Positions 60,114 to 64,000 of a stretch of 64,000 nucleotides of DNA are shown piece after piece. The stretch covers positions 1 to 64,000 of the forward strand of contig JBBQXK010000009.1 in NCBI GenBank assembly GCA_038209775.1, given 5' to 3'. Position 1 is the stretch's first letter. The number at the start of each line of letters is the position of its first letter. Origin of the DNA: JBBQXK01 sp038209775. Its GTDB lineage: Bacteria > Pseudomonadota > Alphaproteobacteria > Rhodobacterales > Rhodobacteraceae. The translations under genes and the position numbers were made by a program. Under the pieces are notes generated by a model. The model was given only the letters and a program-made list of their open reading frames with translations, was not told the origin of the DNA and did not search any database.

Positions 60114-60805
60114 CGGCACTTGAAGGGGTCGAGGTGCGGCGGGGCGGGCGGGCGATCCTTGGGCCGCTGACGCTGACGTTGGCGGACCGGGGGCTGACCA
60201 TCGTGATGGGGCCGAACGGCAGCGGCAAGACCACGTTCCTGCGCGCCCTGCACGGGTTGGAGCGGATCGTGCGGGGCCGGGTGGTCTGGCCGGACGGGGG
60301 GCCGGACCGGGGGGCGCAGGCGTTTGTGTTCCAGCAGCCGGTCCTGATGCGCCGGTCGGTGCGGGACTGCATCGCCTATCCGTTGCGGCTGCGGGGGGTG
60401 GCCCTGCGCGCGGCGCGCGCGCTGGCCGAGGTCGCGGGGGCCGAGGCGGGGCTGGCGGACCGGCTGGACCTGCCTGCGCAGGCGCTGTCGGGGGGTGAGC
60501 GGCAGAAGATGGCACTGGCCCGCGCGTTGATCGTCGCACCGGCGCTGCTGTTTCTGGATGAGCCTTGCGCCAGTCTGGATGGCACCTCGACCCGCGACAT
60601 CGAGGCGACGCTGGCGCGGGTGCGCGACAGGGGCACGCGGATCGTAATGGCGACGCATGACATCGGGCAGGCTAGGCGGCTGGCCGATGACGTGATCTTT
60701 CTGCACCGGGGGCTGGTGGTGGAGTCTGCCCCGCGCGAGGTATTCTTTGGCGCGCCTGCAACGCCCGAGGTGCAGGCGTGGCTGCGGGGTGATCTTCTGG
60801 CGTGA
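60110..60805 (+). CDS. tupC: Tungstate ABC importer ATPase TupC
   Basis: A 231-residue ATPase: Walker A MGPNGSGKTTFLRAL, signature LSGGERQKMALARAL, Walker B ALLFLDEPCASLD, switch MATHDIGQARRL. It starts at one of two adjacent GTG codons (60107 or 60110); the second overlaps the tupB stop. The regulator gene on the opposite strand ends seven bases downstream. Confidence 0.88.
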   Translation: MTALEGVEVRRGGRAILGPLTLTLADRGLTIVMGPNGSGKTTFLRALHGLERIVRGRVVWPDGGPDRGAQAFVFQQPVLMRRSVRDCIAYPLRLRGVALRAARALAEVAGAEAGLADRLDLPAQALSGGERQKMALARALIVAPALLFLDEPCASLDGTSTRDIEATLARVRDRGTRIVMATHDIGQARRLADDVIFLHRGLVVESAPREVFFGAPATPEVQAWLRGDLLA

Positions 60806-60812
60806 CGCGGTT

Positions 60813-61697
60813 TCAGGCGGTCCAGCGCACCTGGCCCAGCGGGGTGATGTCATACCCGCCAAGACGTTCGGCGTGGCGGGCGAAGGCGGGGGTGCGGGCA
60901 AAGGCCATCAGCGCCTGCACCGGCGGCAGGAACCAGTCGCGGCGGCGCATCACCAGATCGAAACACTCCAGTTCGGGCAGCGGCAGGAACCCCAGCCCAT
61001 CCGCCGCCGACGCCAGCCCCAGACCCCAGTCGCCGGTCCCTTCGGCGATCATCGCGGCAAGGTCGGCGTGGGTGTCCGCACGGCGGTCGGCCATGCGCAG
61101 CGTGGTGGCGTCGATGGCCAGCCGTTGCAGCGTCACGTCCAGAAGGCGCTGCGACCCCGCGCCTTCACCCCGCGCCACCATGACCAGCCCGCGCGAAACT
61201 GCGTCGACCAGTCCGGTGATGCCATGCGGATTGCCGGGTGCCGTGATGATGCCCTGCTGCCGCATTGCCCAGCCGATCACCACGATGTCATGCCCCGGCA
61301 CATGCGCCCGGACGGCGGCGATGTTGTAGCTGCCGGTATCGGGGTCGATCAGGTGGCAGCCCGCCAGCACCGCCCGCCCCTCGGCCAGATGGTCAAGGCC
61401 AAGCGTGGAGCCCACCGACAAGACGGCCAACCCCGTACCCGCCTGACGCAGCGCCCATTCCAGCAAAGGCTCGCTTGACCCGGCATAGATCGGCGGGGCG
61501 GGGGGAAGGCCTGCTTGGGGCTGTGCCGTCTGCGCCTCGATCCAGGCGTCGATCAGGCGGCGGGGGAACAACAGCTTGCCGGTGATTCGGGTATGGGGGA
61601 TGTCGCCCCGTGCCGCCATCTCGTAGATCGTGCGTTCGCTGACGCGCAGATGACGGGCGACTTCAGCAGTGGTCAGAAGCGACGGTTGGGTGGACAT
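60813..61697 (-). CDS. HTH/PBP-like transcriptional regulator of the tup genes
   Basis: A 294-residue protein with an N-terminal excisionase/MerR-type HTH (LLTTAEVARHLRVSERTIYE, then RRLIDAWIEAQ) and a C-terminal periplasmic-binding-protein-like domain (about 85-294, LAVLSVGSTLGLDHLAEGRA, PGNPHGITGLVDAVSRGLVM, GTGDWGLGLASAADGLGF). This combination occurs as one-component sensors of molybdate, tungstate or related ligands. It diverges from tupA and converges on tupC, so it probably controls the importer. It starts at ATG 61697. Confidence 0.82.
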   Translation of the reverse strand: MSTQPSLLTTAEVARHLRVSERTIYEMAARGDIPHTRITGKLLFPRRLIDAWIEAQTAQPQAGLPPAPPIYAGSSEPLLEWALRQAGTGLAVLSVGSTLGLDHLAEGRAVLAGCHLIDPDTGSYNIAAVRAHVPGHDIVVIGWAMRQQGIITAPGNPHGITGLVDAVSRGLVMVARGEGAGSQRLLDVTLQRLAIDATTLRMADRRADTHADLAAMIAEGTGDWGLGLASAADGLGFLPLPELECFDLVMRRRDWFLPPVQALMAFARTPAFARHAERLGGYDITPLGQVRWTA

Positions 61698-61806
61698 GGG
61701 CGACCTGAGGTTGCTGCGATCGTATGCAGAATCCTGCGGGAATTCCAAGATTGCAAGAATTTCCGAACGCTGATTAGCCTGTCCCGGTCAAAGTTCCCGC
61801 AAATGG
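61698..61806. promoter_or_regulatory. Divergent promoter region of tupA and its regulator
   Basis: This 109-base AT-richer gap contains ggaattcc (61739-61746) and, further on, gaatttcc (61759-61766), a spaced imperfect symmetry around aagattgcaa that could be an operator. The pattern is weak and I cannot place a -35/-10 pair with confidence. Confidence 0.35.
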
Positions 61807-62625
61807 ATGCCCCAAGCCATGTACCCCCTTCGCCGCGCCCTTTTGGGGCTTGCCCTGTCTTTGGCAGCCCTTCCCGCCGTGGCACAGGAGACGATCATCG
61901 TCGCATCGACCACCTCGACCGAAGGCTCGGGGCTGTTCGGGCATATCCTGCCGATGTTCACCGCCGACACCGGGATTGTCGTGCAGGTGGTGGCGCAGGG
62001 CACCGGGCAGGCGCTGGAAACCGCGCGCCGTGGCGATGTGGATGTGGTGTTCGTGCATGCGAAGGCGGACGAGGAAAAGTTCGTGGCCGAAGGCTGGGGC
62101 GTTCAGCGGTTTGATGTGATGTACAACGATTTCGTCATCGTCGGGCCGTCGGCAGATCCGGCGGGGGTCAAGGCTGTTGCGGGTGCGGGCGACGCGCTGA
62201 AGGCCATCGCGGGGGCCGAAGCGCCCTTTGCGTCGCGCGGCGATGACAGTGGCACGCACAAGGCTGAGTTGAAGTTGTGGAAGGCGGCGGGGATCGCGCC
62301 CGCCGGTGCATGGTACCGCGAAACCGGCAGCGGCATGGGGCCGACGCTGAATACGGCGGTGCAGATGGGGGCCTATGCGCTGACCGACCGGGGGACGTGG
62401 CTGGCGTTCGGCAACAAGGGTGATCTTGTGGTGGTGTCCGAGGGCGATCCGGCGCTGTTCAACCCCTATGGCGTGATCCTGGTGAATCCGTTGAAGCACC
62501 CGCATGTGAAAGCTGTCGCAGGGCAGGCGTTCATCGACTGGCTGGTGTCCGAGCGGGGGCAGGCGGCGATCAACGGGTTTCGCGTCGGCGGCGCGCAGGC
62601 GTTTTTCGGCAGTGCGGTAAAGTAG
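61807..62625 (+). CDS. tupA: Tungstate-binding periplasmic protein TupA
   Basis: A 272-residue binding protein with a signal peptide (LGLALSLAALPAVAQ, cleaved after AVA or VAQ). The mature start ETIIVASTTSTEGSGLFGHI carries the TTS-type motif of TupA proteins. Other family words are AQGTGQALETARRGDVDVVF, ASRGDDSGTHKAELKLW and WYRETGSGMGPTLN. The start is ATG 61807, or 61819 in the same frame. It is split from tupBC by the regulator gene. Confidence 0.9.
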   Translation: MPQAMYPLRRALLGLALSLAALPAVAQETIIVASTTSTEGSGLFGHILPMFTADTGIVVQVVAQGTGQALETARRGDVDVVFVHAKADEEKFVAEGWGVQRFDVMYNDFVIVGPSADPAGVKAVAGAGDALKAIAGAEAPFASRGDDSGTHKAELKLWKAAGIAPAGAWYRETGSGMGPTLNTAVQMGAYALTDRGTWLAFGNKGDLVVVSEGDPALFNPYGVILVNPLKHPHVKAVAGQAFIDWLVSERGQAAINGFRVGGAQAFFGSAVK

Positions 62626-62640
62626 CGGGGGCCAGGCCCG

Positions 62641-62700
62641 TCGCCCATCGGCCTTGAACCGATGGTCGACCTCCAGGATATTTGTGCAAAGATGAAGGGG
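62641..62700 (+). repeat. Intergenic repeat family 1 (copy with a different upstream hairpin)
   Basis: The hairpin ccatcggcc-ttgaa-ccgatgg is followed by tcgacctccaggatatttgt and gcaaagatgaaggggg. The arm is conserved although the hairpin sequence differs from the C/G hairpins elsewhere. It lies between converging tupA and xylB genes. Confidence 0.75.
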
Positions 62701-62706
62701 GAGGAG

Positions 62707-64000
62707 TCAGAGCCGGGTCATCAGCGCGTCGAATCGTGCCTTGCGTTGGGCAAGTACAGTGGCAAGGGCGGCGTCGGGTCCGATGGCTTTCAGCACGGGG
62801 CGGGGTTCGGACAATGTTGTGACGGATGTCCCCGCCGCCACTGCCGCAAGCCGTGCCGCACCGGCGGGGCCTGCGGTGTCGGCGCCTTCGGGCAGGTCGA
62901 TGGGGGCGTTGAGCGCGGTGGCGATCAGGCGCATCCAGAGGTCTGACCGCGTACCGCCGCCGACGCCCAGGAAACGGGTTGCCGCAACGCCGGTTGCCCT
63001 CTGTGCCGCGATGCAGTCGGCGATCTGGAAGGCGACACCTTCCAGCATCGCATAGCCAAGGCTGGCATGGGTGACGCCGGGGTGCAGCCCCTCGATCCGG
63101 CCCATGGCAGCGGGGCGGTTCAGGGGGGTGCGGATGCCGTTCAGGCAAGGCAGGAAAACCGGTGCGGTGTCGATGCGGCCATGGGCGGCAAAGTCAGTCG
63201 CAGCGGCCACCAGTTCGGGGGCGGTCAGGCCACCAAGGCGCGCGGTCCAGTCAAGGGCGGCGGTGGCGCTCATCACCACGCCCATCGAGAGGTAAGTGCC
63301 GGGGACGGCGTGCGCGCTGGTCAGGATCGCGCGGTCTGGGCCGGGGTGGAAGGTGCCGTCGACAAGGCAGGCCACCGCCGAAGTGCCGATGGTCAGCACC
63401 GCGTCACCCGGCCGCGCCCCCCCCGCGCCGAGTGTCGAGCCCATGTTGTCGCCCGCTCCCGCCGCCACCGGCAGGTGGGGTTTCATTCCCCAGCGGGCGG
63501 CAAGGGCGGGGCGGAGCGTGCCCGCCGCATCCCACGGCTGGACAAGGGGCGGCAGGTGCGCGGGGTTCCATCCGGCGGCGGCGCAAAGGTTGGCATCCCA
63601 TCTGCCGGTCGCCACATCAAGAAGCTGGGTGCCGCCCGCGTCGGTGGGTTCCGAGGCAACCTCGCCGGTCAGGGCAAGGCGGACATAGTCCTTGGTCAGC
63701 ATCAGCATCCGGGCCTTACGCATGACGTGGGGCTCGTGCCGGGCCAGCCACATCAGTTTCGGCGCGGTGATGCCGGGGTCGGGGGTGCCGTTGGTGCGGT
63801 GGCCGATGTCCGGGACAAGGGCGGTCAGTTCATCGCATTCGGCAATCGCGCGCTGATCGTTCCACAGGATCGCGGGGCGAAGGGGGCGCAGATCGTGGCC
63901 GAGAAGGAGTGCGGCCAGCATCTGGCCCGACAACCCGATGCCCGCAACCGCCGACATCGGGCCGGGGTGGCTTGCGGCCAGTTCGTCCAGACAGCCGAAG
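62707..64000 (-). CDS. xylB: Xylulokinase-like FGGY carbohydrate kinase, 5' end cut by the window edge
   Basis: The minus-strand frame is open from 62707 to the window edge and encodes the last 430 or so residues of an FGGY-family kinase. Visible parts are IGLSGQMLAALLLGHDLRPL, AILWNDQRAIAECDEL, KDYVRLALTGEVASEPTDAG, AGAGDNMGSTLGAGGARPGD, GTSAVACLVDGTFHP and RFLGVGGGTRSDLWMRLIAT, the last two being the ATP-binding region. The first 60 or so residues with the DLGTSS phosphate motif lie beyond the window. Xylulokinase is the best family match, but a related pentulose kinase is possible. Confidence 0.85.
   Translation of the reverse strand, partial: FGCLDELAASHPGPMSAVAGIGLSGQMLAALLLGHDLRPLRPAILWNDQRAIAECDELTALVPDIGHRTNGTPDPGITAPKLMWLARHEPHVMRKARMLMLTKDYVRLALTGEVASEPTDAGGTQLLDVATGRWDANLCAAAGWNPAHLPPLVQPWDAAGTLRPALAARWGMKPHLPVAAGAGDNMGSTLGAGGARPGDAVLTIGTSAVACLVDGTFHPGPDRAILTSAHAVPGTYLSMGVVMSATAALDWTARLGGLTAPELVAAATDFAAHGRIDTAPVFLPCLNGIRTPLNRPAAMGRIEGLHPGVTHASLGYAMLEGVAFQIADCIAAQRATGVAATRFLGVGGGTRSDLWMRLIATALNAPIDLPEGADTAGPAGAARLAAVAAGTSVTTLSEPRPVLKAIGPDAALATVLAQRKARFDALMTRL

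Overview
The window is GC-rich DNA from a purple phototrophic alphaproteobacterium of the Rhodobacter group (Rhodobacteraceae). The basis for this is the end of a photosynthesis gene cluster in the order crtD-crtC / crtE-crtF-bchC-bchX-bchY-bchZ-pufQ-pufB-pufA-pufL-pufM-pufX-dxs. The spheroidene-type genes crtC, crtD and crtF are present, and pufX replaces pufC. Paired TGT-N12-ACA sites (PpsR/CrtJ type) lie in the crtD/crtE gap and in front of bchC.

Layout. 1-14360: carotenoid, bacteriochlorophyll, reaction-centre and isoprenoid genes, closed by a large palindromic terminator after dxs. 14379-18266: an ABC importer of unknown substrate (minus strand). 18552-20785: a CbiX-like chelatase and a DadA/OrdL-type FAD oxidoreductase. 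20885-29103: a membrane protein, a YqiJ-like OB-fold membrane protein, a YqiK-type flotillin and a YhaO/YhaN (SbcDC-like) nuclease-ATPase pair, all co-directional and closely packed. 29108-30412: a small outer-membrane barrel and a VOC-fold protein. 30555-38109: a polyamine-type ABC importer with a nitrilase-family amidase and a trimethylamine-dehydrogenase-like flavoprotein, with a divergent LuxR-type regulator.

38226-52169 is a carbohydrate-utilisation locus: RpiR and LacI regulators, a mannitol-dehydrogenase-family enzyme, a sugar isomerase/epimerase, an RbsABC-like importer, an SDR, an aldose-epimerase-like protein and three Gfo/Idh/MocA oxidoreductases. At least seven of its genes carry frameshifts, nonsense codons, deletions or active-site substitutions, whereas I saw no such lesions in the genes on either side. 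The most economical reading is a catabolic island in active decay, although some lesions could be sequencing errors.

52203-54642 holds infC (apparently starting at ATA), two paralogous membrane-anchored Ala/Glu/Lys-repeat proteins and tusA. 54647-62625 is a molybdenum/tungsten cofactor island: a MoeA with an extra N-terminal domain, a MobA-MobB fusion, FdhD, a DUF2478 protein, and TupB, TupC and TupA with an HTH/PBP-like regulator. It probably serves formate dehydrogenase or a related enzyme elsewhere. The right edge cuts a xylulokinase-like gene.

Two families of short intergenic repeats are scattered through the window: a G/C hairpin plus a ggatatttgtgcaaag-type arm, and a double hairpin joined by gtgcc. 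I saw no tRNA, rRNA, CRISPR array or insertion sequence, and no gene-free stretch above 300 bases.
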